From Hippasteria phrygiana (lineage: Eukaryota; Echinodermata; Asteroidea; Valvatida; Goniasteridae): a stretch of DNA of 64,000 bases. The DNA is taken from assembly GCA_037893225.1 (NCBI GenBank), contig JAZGUH010000378.1, forward strand, positions 799,001 to 863,000, written 5' to 3'. How positions within the stretch are numbered: the first letter of the stretch is position 1; every line of letters begins with the position of its first letter. Under the pieces are notes generated by a model that saw only the letters and a list, made by a program, of their open reading frames with translations, was not told the DNA's origin and did not search any database. Shown here in pieces: positions 1 through 11,772 of this stretch. The position numbers and the translations under genes are program-made.

Positions 1-222
1 CTTAGATTGATCAATAGCTGTGAGGGATGAAAGTGACACAACAGTCTATAAAGATTGTTAGTTCGTCAGATGCCTGGCACAATTAACTAGCATACTGCAG
101 TAAGACCAAACAAATGTGAAGCAGTCCTGCAAGGAATGCCTATTTTGTGATGCAAGTCAAAAATAGTTGGAGGAACACTGATGTAATTCAATGAATGAGA
201 CGAGCCTCTAGCATCTGCCTAC

Positions 223-782
223 CTCTCCTTCAGTTGAGGGTTCCACAGCCGAGTACCGACTCTCGCAAATCACATCATTGATGTTATACAGCGGGCCGGT
301 CGGGATACCGGGGAAAGACTCCTCACAGTCATAGGCAAAGTACCGATAGATGCTCCACGTCCGTCCAAAGTCGGCCGACCGCTCGATGATCAACGCCCGG
401 GGCCGGAAGGTCTTGAAGGTCATGATGAGATGGGTGAAGTGGAAGATGGCCTCCAGGTCAAAGCGCAGCGACACCTCATGCAGGCCATTCGCTGACTGCC
501 ACCACATCTTCTTGCGGTCCTCCCCCTGGAAGGTGGTGACCACGTTCTCGATCCGATGGCTGAGTTCGTTTACGCCCTTCTCGAAGGGTGTCCGCGAGTC
601 ACAGTAAAAGCACTTTTTAACGTCCTGGAGGTGGCTGACGATGCAGTAGCGCTCTACCCGTGTCGAGCCGCACGTGGAGGCAGCGGTGAGCCTATCTTCA
701 CGCCCGATGAGCAGGTTGCCAGTGTAGCAACTCCCTTCCTCACATGATGATGCTGGGATCCGCTGTCCTACAGCAGCTGACA
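223..782 (-). CDS. Laminin subunit beta, exon 2 (LN domain, partial)
   Basis: Encodes most of the N-terminal LN (domain VI) module of a laminin beta chain, the secreted basement-membrane subunit whose LN domain drives polymerisation of the laminin network. The translation carries beta-type hallmarks: [90 protein letters not shown] and [13 protein letters not shown], which align almost without gaps to vertebrate LAMB1/LAMB2. The minus-strand acceptor is a pyrimidine-rich tract ending CAG at 784-783, and the donor GAG|GTAGGC cuts after 223. The exon is 560 nt; with one base from the upstream exon it gives 187 codons and ends in phase 0. The rest of this roughly 1,800-residue family lies beyond the left edge. 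Beta rather than gamma is well supported; beta-1 versus beta-2 is not decidable. Confidence 0.96.
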
Positions 783-2167
783 CTGTTGAAAATGCAACAA
801 GATAACAGTTTTATCATAAACATACAACAAAAGCATCAGGGTTCGGTATCAGAATAAACCGAACATGGTTTGTTAAAAAACAAAAAAGTCCTTTAATAAA
901 AGGCTTCAAGTACGAACTGAAATCATTTTTAATAGAAATCAAGTTTATTCAATTGATTGACTATCTGACAGAACCTCTCAACAGGAATGCTATTAGTTGG
1001 ATCTTGAAAATACGAAAATGTAGTGTTGCAACTTGAAATTGTGATTCCAAAACCAATATTTGACACTGTGAACAAGTAATAGATTTTGTGCCAAGTAACA
1101 ATGGATACGTTCATTGTTAGTGTGCCATTTTTTTTAGATGTTCATAGTGTGATATAGTACTAAGCAATTCAAGCACACTTTTTGAAGGCAATATCCTTTC
1201 AGAAGTAAATGCACACATAATTTTCAGGAAATAGATATAAATGTCTTGGTTGGTTCACAAATTCCCGAACCCGCCGAACCAACCTCCCTGGGTTTTTGTT
1301 TTCCCGACCCCTCCAAATGGGTCAAGACTTGAGCTATGAACCACAGCAATTTATAAATTCTAAACTGCAAGCAACCCCAACAACCGTGACTCAAAATGTT
1401 TGGCCTCTTCATCCTTTGTGTGTTAAAGTCTTCCCCTAACAGCAGGAAAACCATAAGGGGTCGTAGGGTTGGCAATTCAAAATGTCGCCAATCCTACCAC
1501 CTCTGTAGATTAGCTTTTAGCCTTGCATTGGGTGATTTCAATTTAAAAAAACAGACTCGACGTGGTGCACAGTTTCATCGTATAGAAGCCAAGCATGTCA
1601 TTTGAAGCAAGATATGGGACAGCGGGAGCCCCCTCTTTTGGGTTGGTCATTGTGTTCCCAGAATCTCAGGAATTCCTTCAGATACAGGGGGGTAATCTGA
1701 AATGTGTATAGGGTATAGGGACTAGAGGGGGTACCCCCTGGTCCGATATCTTGCTGGGTATAAAGCATGTGGTGCTGTGTGAGAATAAGCCTGGGGTGAA
1801 CCACAGTGGACTAACACCTGGATGTGTTCCACTCTGTGGTCTGATGTTTACACATCAGCGATTCTATTGTCCAGCAGCGATTCTATTGTCCAGCACTGAT
1901 TTCCTTGTTTGTGATGGTTAAACATTCTTTTGTGCAGTAACTTTGCAAGTGGACAAAAAACCGCCCTGTAAAGAATGTACATGTAGGAAGTCATGCTTGC
2001 TCTACAGCCACAGGGGCCTAGTATTGATTGGTCCTGGACAATGGGGACCTGGACAGTTGTATGAAAACACAGTTAAAATAAGGGGTTGAGATGATTGTAA
2101 GGACATAAGCAATGAAGGTGGCTGGTGAAAGGGTAACAAAACTACAGAACTTTAAAAACTTTGCAAT

Positions 2168-2402
2168 CAAGGGCGGATCCAAAACACAATTTTTTTGGGG
2201 GGGGGGGGCAAACATTTTTGTTTTGCAATTCTTTTTAGAGGGGCCAAAAACATTGTTGGCTGAGTTTTGTGGGGGGTGTACGCAGTGGCTGCCTTTTTGC
2301 AACGTCAGTTTTTAAAAAAAATATTAAAAAAAGAAAAGGTGTTTTTTTTTGGGGGGGGGGGGGGGCCATGGCCCCCTTTGGCCCCCCCTGGATCCGCCCT
2401 TG
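2168..2402. mobile_element. hAT-like MITE with perfect 8-bp target duplication
   Basis: The element is bounded by 14-bp perfect terminal inverted repeats CAAGGGCGGATCCA (2168-2181) and its complement (2389-2402), flanked by identical 8-bp direct repeats TTTGCAAT (2160-2167 and 2403-2410). An 8-bp duplication is the hAT hallmark. The 235-bp interior contains long G runs and no transposase. Confidence 0.9.
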
Positions 2403-3898
2403 TTTGCAATTAGAAAATAATTTTTAATACACCGTGTGCTGTACTTAAACTTCCAGCACCCAAAGACTAAACTGAGGTGCCAAACAATGCTCATTTACAA
2501 AATTGTACATTGTACATAAATGTGTATTGCACTGTGTATTGTACTGTACACATGTACATGTACGTACATGTACGTACTTGTACAAACCACATAAAATAAT
2601 GAGAGCCACACATGCAAACTTTTTTTATAGAAGGTTACACAAATTTGATGTAAAACATATATATACGTATGACTATGAACATTTTTGTTTGCAACATTAC
2701 AAGTTTTTGTTTTTATTTGTTTTGTTTTTAAACTGGCCATATTACGTTAGAAAAAATGATTTTGCCCTTCACTTCAGTTTCATGTACAGTAAACACAGTA
2801 TAACTTGGGTCTGCAATGGGAAATGGGAAGTGGAAAGTAAATGAAGATGAAAACACTCCTAGCAGTTGGGAAACGTACTTACTAATATGTACAGGGTATA
2901 TATACTTTTTAAAAACTCTGGCAACTTCACTCATTTTGCTGCATCATCAGGTCATAAACGTTTATGGTTTTAGTTGTGAATTGTTTACAACATACATGTA
3001 ATACACTACTCATGAAAACTTCTTCCAAAAAGGTCTCTATGTACATGTACAATGTACATGTAATTTCATTTCAATACAGCATGTAAACCATTGTTTAAAT
3101 CTTTCTTAAAATAAAGACAAATGTTATATCCAACTAAAGTAAATTTCAACATTATTACTTCATGTACATGTACATGTACACAAAGAGGTTTGACCAAAGC
3201 ATTTGCAAGCTCTTTGCCAAAGGCAATTCATTTCCCTACTTTTAAACTTGCAGTTGGACAAGTTTCACTCCACTTGTGACCCTCACGTACACATACTGTA
3301 ATGTAAATTTCACCATTTTGATAGATTTCATGCCTAACTTGACATTCATCTTGGTTGGGGGTTGTGGGGTCACCAGAATTTGATACAGTATCACAAAAAA
3401 GGAGGGCAGTCGGTGGGAAAGGTCAATACATGTATGCATCATCCCTCATCCTTCATGCATACCCACCCCTACAATAAGAAACTCGACACCATTCATGCTC
3501 TATCCAAAATGTGATCGAGATGAAATTTGGATTGGGGCACAGTTGGCGTGGAGTATCATGGGACATATTTGCTGGATATGAATATCAGTTTGGCAAAGCT
3601 AACAATTCAAATTTTCCGTTGACAAAGTTACGACCACATTTTTTTTCCAGCAATGTTTGCACACCAAGTTTTATCGGAGAGTACATGTATGCTTGAGACA
3701 AAACAAAAACACGCTGTTCACAGATACATGTACATGTATGACTTCCTTGGTTCTTTCCGTTTATAAATACATGTAAATGGCCTTCTGTCAAGACACTTCC
3801 ATTTGGGTGAAGGTCGCTATATAATGACAAGCTTGAATTGCATGTAAAACCTGTGGTGAAAACTCTTGTGGGACACTGCCTTTAAGTTACCCTAACAG

Positions 3899-3961
3899 TG
3901 CTAAATCCAACAAAATCCAACAATGGTAAAAAGCTGTTGTATAATTTGTTGGATTTAGCAG
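3899..3961. repeat. AAATCCAACA-type inverted repeat
   Basis: GCTAAATCCAACAAAATCC on the left and TTTGTTGGATTTAGCAG on the right form a small fold-back. The same word recurs at 4262-4475 and in a block at 39258-39625. Confidence 0.6.
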
Positions 3962-4023
3962 TCAACACAAACTACATGTACATGGTGTGTTGGATACTGT
4001 TGTTTTCAGCGGGTGGAAACTCT

Positions 4024-4229
4024 GGGGGTTTTCGAAACCGTGGCTTCGTCTCCGTCTTCTAAATAACTGAGAAGCAAACCAAATGGAAATATTCTAATTT
4101 TTGCTTTCTGAAGCATAATATGTACCAAAATTTAGAATAATTCCATTTGGTTTGCTTCCTAATTATAGTTATTCAGACGTCGGAGACGAAGCCGAAGATG
4201 GAGACGAAGCCACGGTTTCGAAAACCCCC
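4024..4229. mobile_element. Fold-back element, GGTTTCGAAACC-type ends (copy 1)
   Basis: Left end GGGGGTTTTCGAAACCGTGG with the following GCTTCGTCTCCGTCTTC is mirrored at 4190-4229. A second inner pair is GAAGCAAACCAAATGGAAAT and its complement. The second copy is at 19207-19445. It is noncoding. Confidence 0.85.
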
Positions 4230-4744
4230 TTAATATCTTATTTAGGAAGGTGGAACCAGACTTCCAGTAAAATTTAACTTGGATTTTGTTGGATTTGGCT
4301 TAAATGCATATATATGTACAAAAAATATCTGTTCTATTTTGTTGGATATAGCAGGATACATACACAAAATCCCGAGGCTGGTGCGTACATGTACAATGTG
4401 GTACACACAATGTGTACGTAGTACACTGCGGAATCCAACCAAATTTGTTGTTGGAAATTGTTACATTTAGCAGGGCCATATGAACAAAACTGAAGGGGTT
4501 AGAACGATGTTGTCCACAAGGATCGGGGGCTACAATAAAACAGACTATTCTATTAAATACATAAACATTTATTTATTAATTTCTTTAAAAAAAAAAATTT
4601 ATTTAGTGTTTTTAAAAGCTTTTTTAGTATTTTTAATTTGCAAGCTGCTGACTGGATTGACCTGATACAAAAATGAACCAAATTAATTGGCCTAACAATG
4701 TTTTGGACTTTAGAAATGTTAGGGTGTAAATGTTGAAATGTTGT

Positions 4745-4795
4745 CACATGTTTGTTTCTTGTACCACTGTCATTTGCCTTTGAGGAAAAACTTGT
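4745..4795 (+). mobile_element. Penelope-like 3' end fragment
   Basis: TGTTTCTTGTACCACTGTCA followed by TTTGCCTTTGAGG matches the 3' end of the Penelope-like element at 17400-17440. Only about 50 bp remain. Confidence 0.55.
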
Positions 4796-5907
4796 ATTTT
4801 TAGTTTGTACATGTATGTAGGGGATCTATCCTGTCAAGTAAAAGGCACTATTGCATTATTTTGCAAACACATCTAACCAGCCTACATGTACATTTGTAAA
4901 CAAGTACTGTACAAGCAAGCCAGCCAGCCCACATTATTTGTACACTAGGCATACAAAAATATGAACCCCCCCCCCCCCCCTCCCACAAATCTCCACACCC
5001 CACCACCCTCTCAATTTGAACTTTTACGTGTATGCAGTTCTCTGCAGAAATTACTGCAACTCCTTTTGCAACAACCGAAGTACATGTACAATTGTGTCTT
5101 GTGTGCTTACTGTACAGTACTATGTGAATGTATTGTATAAAAGTTACAATCTGTCAAAGAACTCTTGGAACTCAAATCTCAAGGTTCTATGATCTACAGA
5201 TTTGTTTTGTCTGAAAATGTTGTACTGTATATAAAAAAACAATCTTTCTTATGAACTTCTTTCCTTTTTTTTCAAAATGTACATCATCATTCCCAACTAG
5301 TGAATAGGCAGAAACCATACATGTACAATATGTAAATGTATCATTAATTGTCTGTGAGAAGGTCAAAACTGAAATTGAAATTGATATGGTCCTCTAGAAA
5401 ATTGATTACTTCCAGACTTTCCTACTGTAGTATACATGTACATAGTACCATGTTTTTGAAGTTTTTAAAGGGCCTCAGTAAAGTTCAGAAAATATGAAAA
5501 CAATACTTTCCAGTTACATACATGTACATGTAGTGTACAAAAACACATGGATCACCAAATTACATTGTTAGTGTTGAGGATGAATTAAATAGAAATTTCA
5601 TTTTTTTTTATTCAGCAAAGTTGAAAAAACAATGCTGGTCAGTTACATGTAGTGTAAATATAACTTGTACACGTATACACATTTTATACACAAATCCATA
5701 AATTGCATTTTTTTTTTTTCAGACCAAACACTGTGATGCATACTGTAAACAGCTACAAATCAGAACAAATACATGTACATTTTGTACACCTGAAATATTA
5801 CAAATTAAGTTTACGCACTATGGAAGTGGTACATGTACATGTATGTATGTACGTTAAAGGTACATACATGTACAAAGCATGTACAGGAGTAGTATACAAC
5901 ATTTGCT

Positions 5908-6230
5908 TTTGCTGTAATTTTTTGAAATAAATGAATTTGGGGGTTAGTATTTTAGTGCGTGCTAGCAAATACTGTAACATTGACCGGTTTGAAGTTTTGT
6001 TTGCATAGATGCTTACAAATGTTCTAGTAGTCTGGCTCTCCGACCGTACTTTAGACAAAATGGCGCAATTTATAGAGTCAGCGAATTATCAGGTCGGGGA
6101 ACTAATATGTACTAGACAACTGCATGTCCAACAATTGTTGGCTGACAATCATTGGAAAAACGGTATATAAATTTCCACTTTTCTTGAAAATGACAGGCAC
6201 GGGTGCCATGATTTCACAGGTGCTTCAACA
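5908..6230. repeat. Dispersed repeat, member 1 of pair
   Basis: About 300 bp similar to 10207-10490 in the same orientation. Shared stretches include GCTAGCAAATACTGTAACA and GTTCTAGTAGTCTGG. No coding potential or clear termini were seen. Confidence 0.7.
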
Positions 6231-8303
6231 CTACTGTTTACTTACAGTCAAGTACATGTAAGGTGTTTCATAATAATTCAGTAGTTTTGATTTTTGATAT
6301 TTGGAAATGTTGTATTTACACATCCGTGATCAACTAAACTAATTACATTTAAAGTGTACAAAATGGTTGCCACCATAGGCCTTTGCAAAACAACAGGCCC
6401 GATGAATTGTTTCACAGTAACGACAAATTCAAGGAAATTTAAATCCTGCAGTTTCTTTTTCGTTTTATACCAATTTAAATTATTGAGCAGAAACATATAT
6501 CTCAACTACATTTGTACATGTACAGTTTGTACATCTATATATGTACCCTGTAGATGAGAAGGCCCTTTAACACAGAAAGTTTCTATCGGCGACCTTTGGT
6601 TGACCTTCTCGGCTCCCGCACCCTGTCAAGAGCCAATGCCAGTGATGCAAACTGATCGCTGGGAGGGGTCTGTGAGAATTCCTACACAGCCACACTGTAG
6701 ACTACGCAGCTGCGTTTAATATACCTACATAAAACTTTTGTGCAATTTCTATATTATGGCTGATACTGTGTGCTGGTACACCATGCTTTTTGGAAATGGG
6801 AGGGCTGATTTTTCATAGTCAGTCCATTATAATGTGTTCTCCACTTTAATATCGATATTCACAATTTACTGTTGGAAATCGGAAGGGCTGGTTTTGTGTT
6901 CTCAACTCTTTGAAAAACACCTTTACAAATTCAGAAAACATTTTGGTTTTTGGTAAAAAAATGTTTGCTGCCATGAACAAGCTGCGACTTACATGTAGAC
7001 GCGTCTTGGTCGTTTAATTAATTTTTTATGTGTTTTAATCTTCAGTGATGTCTTTTGGTTTAGTGTTGTGCTGATTTAAATAGTTTTCTGATGTACATGT
7101 GTACATGTATTTTACTTTTAGTTTGTATGTACATATCTGGTTTTTACCATTGTACAGTGCATTTGAATATTTGTATATAAAATCTGGGCTTAATAAATGA
7201 ATAAATTATTAATTCTTATTATTAAAGCAACCATGGTCTTGATGAGCTTCATCTAAAAAACAAAAATTCAGTGTGAACATTGTACTTGCACACACTCAAC
7301 AGTTACAGCTACCAGGAAAGTCTTTTTCCTTACACCTGCAGATTTATTGACCACCCTCACACTGACCTCACAAGGACAGGTAAGGCTACAGTGCAATACC
7401 CCAAGCCATTTCCTGCATGTGAAACTAATTAATGGAATTAAGTGGCCACATGTGTGTGGTAGGAATGGAACCACAGTGTGCCCCCTTGAGCAAGCTTTTG
7501 TTTCTTGTACAATGTACAACAAATATGGACTTGTGCTGAGGGCTGGAACATTTAACACTACCACTATGGCACTAAACACATTGAGAAACCACCATGATTT
7601 TGAATAAAAGTATTTTCAAATTTTGAATACAAACTTCCAATTCCAACATTTTCTCATCCAAACTTCAATTTAAAATGATGACTATCGGACAAGTTAAATG
7701 TATGATACAGCTTTGGTAATGATCAAAAAGCAAATTCATTAGTTTCAAGCATGCACAAATTGAATTGCTTGTCAAAAAGGTATGATACAAACACAGTGCA
7801 TGAATTTCTAAATGCGTACCACATCCACAACACAGTTTACAAATACATGTATACATGTATACATGTACAATGTACATTTTTGTTTGTACACCAGTTTTGC
7901 ACAGACAACCATTCCAGACAACCCATACATGTACCTTACATCAATTTTAATGTTCATTAGACACAAAAAAGGACAATGTTTACAAACATTCCTCAATTAT
8001 GTACAGTTTGTCCTCCTGCATGCACAGCTGCACTTGTAAACCAAGACCTGAAACCATGACATCACACCTATGGAATGCATTTCCACCACACAGCCCAAGT
8101 CAACCATACTATTTTTTTTTGTTCTTATTGAATAGTACAGGAACTTGGGTTCAGGGACAGACAGTGTTCAGTGTGGTCTGCCACAAACCACAAACCACAA
8201 CTACATATGTATGAAACTTTAATTGCAGGAAGAACTGGGGATGACAGACATGGAAAAAAAATGCACGAAAACAACCTTCCTGTACAAAGGTGTGCAAAGT
8301 AAA

Positions 8304-9129
8304 GCCGTTTCACACTATATTCTTACTAATTGCTGGGCTAACGAAACATTTACCACCGAGATTATCCGGGTAATATGGTATGTTCACAGTACACTTCTTG
8401 GGGCTAGAAATTCTCCGGGTTAACTGCCTCAAAACCCCTCTTAACCCGGGTAATTTCTAACCCTACTCGCGAGGTGGGTTAACCCACCAATCTCGGGGTT
8501 AACGACAACCTTGAGACGATTCTCTGTGTTACCATCACTAGTGTGAATGCTCGCCGGGTTTTCTTCAACCCGGGTAGGTGGGTTGGTATCGTCTTGTTTT
8601 ATCGGCCAGTAATTAATTTAGGCCAAACGCTCCTCCTTTCAAACATCCCCCTACCCCAGCCCAACTTTCATGATACTCGTGTCAATTTGTCTGCAGGATG
8701 AAACTTTTCAGGGGGATATCATTTTTTTTGGGGGGGGGAGGGGGGGGGGGTTGTTGTCACTTTCGAGGGCTATTTTTTACAATTCTCCTCTCCCCAACTT
8801 TTGGACACGATTTATGGCACTATTCAAGCTGCCATCTTGGGAAGAAAAAAATAGGCCTAATTAATCATACTTGCAAGTCTCAAAGTAAATATTACATTAT
8901 GGTTCAGGGTTTTTGGAGGGCAGAGGTCAAGCAATGCACATTCTCCGGGTTACCATTCGCATAGTGTGAATGCGGTATACATTGTACACGTTACTGGGGT
9001 GCGCGCTGAAGTGGTTAAGTGGAATTGCGGGGTTAATTTTGCCGTGTGAAACCGATTCTCCGGGTTAGTTTCTACCTAGGTACATGTAATGGCCTACTAC
9101 CCGGGTAACTTAGAGTAGTGTGAAACCAC
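8304..9129. mobile_element. CCGGGT-rich TIR element, copy 1 (826 bp)
   Basis: Ends are GCCGTTTCACACTATATTC and the complement of GTGGTTTCACACTACTCTAA. The interior carries many CCGGGTTAAC/CCCGGGTAA words in both orientations, and a G-rich tract near 8730. The second copy (34768-35527) is in the opposite orientation. No transposase; superfamily unknown. Confidence 0.82.
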
Positions 9130-9169
9130 AATAAGAGACACAAACATGCACAAAGGTAAACAATCTGCT

Positions 9170-9194
9170 GGGGGGGGGGGGGGGGGGGGGGGGG
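9170..9194 (+). repeat. G25 homopolymer
   Basis: Twenty-five consecutive G, just after the right end of the CCGGGT-rich element. Confidence 0.95.
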
Positions 9195-9302
9195 TACATG
9201 TAGTTTATGTCAGATCAATCTTAAAGTTTCATGAAACACCCCCAGAGCATGCAGGTACATGTAATCTTAGAATGCCCTTGAAAACTACAAATGTATGTAC
9301 AA

Positions 9303-9530
9303 TGGGGTCATTCCATAAATTTAGGGTCAAAAGGTACATGTACATGTATGACATTTTTGGTGTCCCTGTTATATAGTGAATAAGATTTTGCAATTCCAGA
9401 CACATTCTTTAATGCCTTCTACATTGTATAAAAATATCCAAGAGTGATTATGCAAAGTACATGTACATGTACCTGCCAAACAAGGAAAAAATATTGTGAA
9501 GTCAATTTTAATACTTGATGGAAATTACTA
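9303..9530. repeat. GGGTCATTCCATAAATT repeat, partial copy
   Basis: Begins GGGTCATTCCATAAATTTAG and contains ATTTTTGGTGTCCCTGTTA and TTTAATGCCTTCTA. Related copies are at 35849-36053, 37786-38281 and the TIR-bounded 57476-57879. The TTTAATGCC word preserves an uninterrupted TTAA site that is occupied in the 37786 copy. Confidence 0.7.
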
Positions 9531-10206
9531 TTTGTGGGGTATAAATCCAGATATTTTAACATTCAGTTTGAATTCCACTATTCGGTTTCGATTTTGAAAA
9601 CCGGATATGCGAAAGCAAACTTAATACAAAAACTAAGCCTTCCATTCTTTGTGACACTGGCTAAAGAAAACAACCGGAACATCCTCCAATTTTCTCCAAG
9701 GTCTCTGATTGTCACTCACTAGTGGTATTCTTGGTATATAAATAGCCTGCCCAGCCATTTTGTTCAACATTACAGCTCTGGAGTATTTTTGTAAAGGCCC
9801 AGAGGTCACTGAATCCTGCAAACTATATCCAGTCATTTGGAGGGCTTTTCATGTGGCACCTCACTGTCACTTTTATTGGCATGACTATGAGCTACATGTA
9901 GATGGGAACTTCTGATGAAATCGGATAACCGTTATTCAGTTTAAATAAAATTAGGATAACCGGATTTTTAAATATCCAATTTCTCCCACGCTAGAAATTA
10001 CACGGTTCAGGTGTAACAGGGACACACAAAAAGTCACATTTTTGAAAATGACGGATATGTACAGTTGTACACTATTTAAAAAAAGATGGACTCTTGTATT
10101 TTTTATGAATTTCTGAATGTACACCAGCGTGTTTGGCTGTTTTTTTGTTTTTTTTATTGAAATCACCCAATACAAGGCTAAAAGCCATTCTAGTTAAATG
10201 TAGTAT

Positions 10207-10490
10207 TTGCTGTAATTTTCAGAAATAAATGGATGGGGGAGGTTTAGTATTTTATAGCATGCTAGCAAATACTGTAACACTGACCTGTTTAAAGTTTTGT
10301 GTGCATAGAATGCTGGGAAAATAGAGAAAACGGATAGAAACAAATTCTGTTCTAGTAGTCTGGTTCCCTGACCATGCCTTAAACAAAACGGAGCAATTTA
10401 CAGGTCGGCCGACAATCATTAGAAACCGATATAAATTTCAAATTTTCTTGAAAACGACAGCACATCAGGAGCCATGATTCCACATAAAGG
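10207..10490. repeat. Dispersed repeat, member 2 of pair
   Basis: Similar to 5908-6230. It is preceded at 10163-10190 by a LINE-tail word (CAAGGCTAAAAGCCATTC). Confidence 0.7.
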
Positions 10491-10886
10491 CTTGAAACAG
10501 CTATTTACATTTTTGTACATTAAGTCTAGTATGGTAGTTTTTGTTTTTATATGTTTGTAAATGGTGTATACTACCTTTAAAAAGAGTTACATTAGACATT
10601 TATAACAGGGTTGGTGAGATTTTGAACTGCCAACCCCACCACCCTTATGGTTTTCATAGGCCCAGATCTAAAGATTTTCAGACAGGTACATTGTATGTAG
10701 ATGTTTAAAACATCTTTTTATATACTTTTTAAGATGTACATGTACATGCTGTGTTGCATTGTATTGGTCCAATTTGAAGGCCCGTCTTCATACGAAATAT
10801 TCCGGAAATAGGTACATGACCAATGTTTAAATAAACTTGTCAAGTACATTATTGAAAGCAAATACATCAGTCCAACAATTACTTAC

Positions 10887-10932
10887 CCAGCATCACCATC
10901 AATGTGACACATAATCCTGTCCGTTGATACAT
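10887..10932 (-). CDS. Laminin subunit beta, exon 1 (start codon and signal peptide)
   Basis: A 46-nt minus-strand coding segment starts at ATG (10932-10930) and reads MYQRTGLCVTLMVML plus one base before a strong donor, CTGG|GTAAGT. Joining that G to the TG at the start of the LN exon gives a valine codon and continues [19 protein letters not shown]. The result is a short polar start, a hydrophobic core and small residues at a plausible cleavage site, as expected for the signal peptide of a secreted laminin. Laminin beta genes commonly have the signal peptide on its own first coding exon. The link is inferred from phase, strand, distance (10.1 kb) and signal-peptide character; no transcript is available. 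The 5' UTR presumably extends upward from 10933; no TATA box was recognised. Confidence 0.82.
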
Positions 10933-11772
10933 TTTGACGAATCTAGTAAAATCCCATCAACAAACGGAAGCACGCACGGCTTGGCTGCAACGCACCGCTG
11001 AACCCAGTTCCCCTTTCCTTTGCAAAAAAAGATTTGGCAACAACTTCCGCTCCAGTGGATCAATTCCCAGGGCGATGAATGGAGCTAGTAAAGCATGCAG
11101 AGAGAACTGTCAGGAACAGGCCTAGGTTTGTTCCCACTTTAAAACCACACTCCTGGTACAAAAATGTAGAATTTTCTCTTCTATTTTTTCGAGAATGGGT
11201 GGGTGGTAAATTTGGCAAGAAATTGGGATGTTGTGTTGTGCAGGCTGGCTGGTTTCTGTGTCTGACCTCGATTCAACCTGTCCAATAACTTCAGCCCTCA
11301 GTCCTGTATCCTTTCCTGGGTCGGAGCCCACTCTGGCAACTGCCTAACCACGGAGGGCTGTGTATAAATAAAGAGACAATCGAGGTGTGCGTGTGTCAAT
11401 AAATCCAGTCTGAGAAATATCCTGTCATTTACAAGAGGGAAATGTCTGTTTTTTTACGACTGTTTTGCTAATCTTTCATAAGATAATGCTTCAGATTTTT
11501 TTTTTATCTAGCTGCCTGTACATGGTTGAACCTTAAAAATAGGCACACGTTTTATCATACATGAAATTGTTTAATTTGATTTTCAGGAGGTGCTGTATTT
11601 ATTTTACTTTTTCATGTTATAAATGATCATATAATGAATATGTTTATTATAAATAATCACATTAATTCCAGAGCCAAATCTTGCCTCCTCAATAGGCCCA
11701 AAACAATTTACTTACATGTAGGATACAAAGACATACATAATGTCATAATATGACTTTTTAACTTTTATATTA

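Larger units (their letters stand above)
783..10886 (-). other. Laminin beta intron 1 (repeat-rich)
   Basis: This 10.1 kb intron separates the inferred signal-peptide exon from the LN exon. It holds many TACATGTA-type words, a hAT-like MITE (2168-2402), fold-back and TIR elements (4024-4229, 8304-9129), short LINE and Penelope-like 3' pieces, and part of a repeat pair at 5908-6230 and 10207-10490. No open frame in it resembles a known protein, and nothing recognisable was seen in 783-1500, 2420-3890, 4800-5900, 6240-8300 or 9530-10200 beyond low-complexity and TACATGTA words. Confidence 0.75.

Noticed and set aside
208..783. Treating the laminin LN open frame as a complete small protein starting at the GTG near 783
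   Set aside because: The first codon is GTG adjoining a clear splice acceptor, the 3' end runs through a GTAGGC donor into intron, and the family is far longer.
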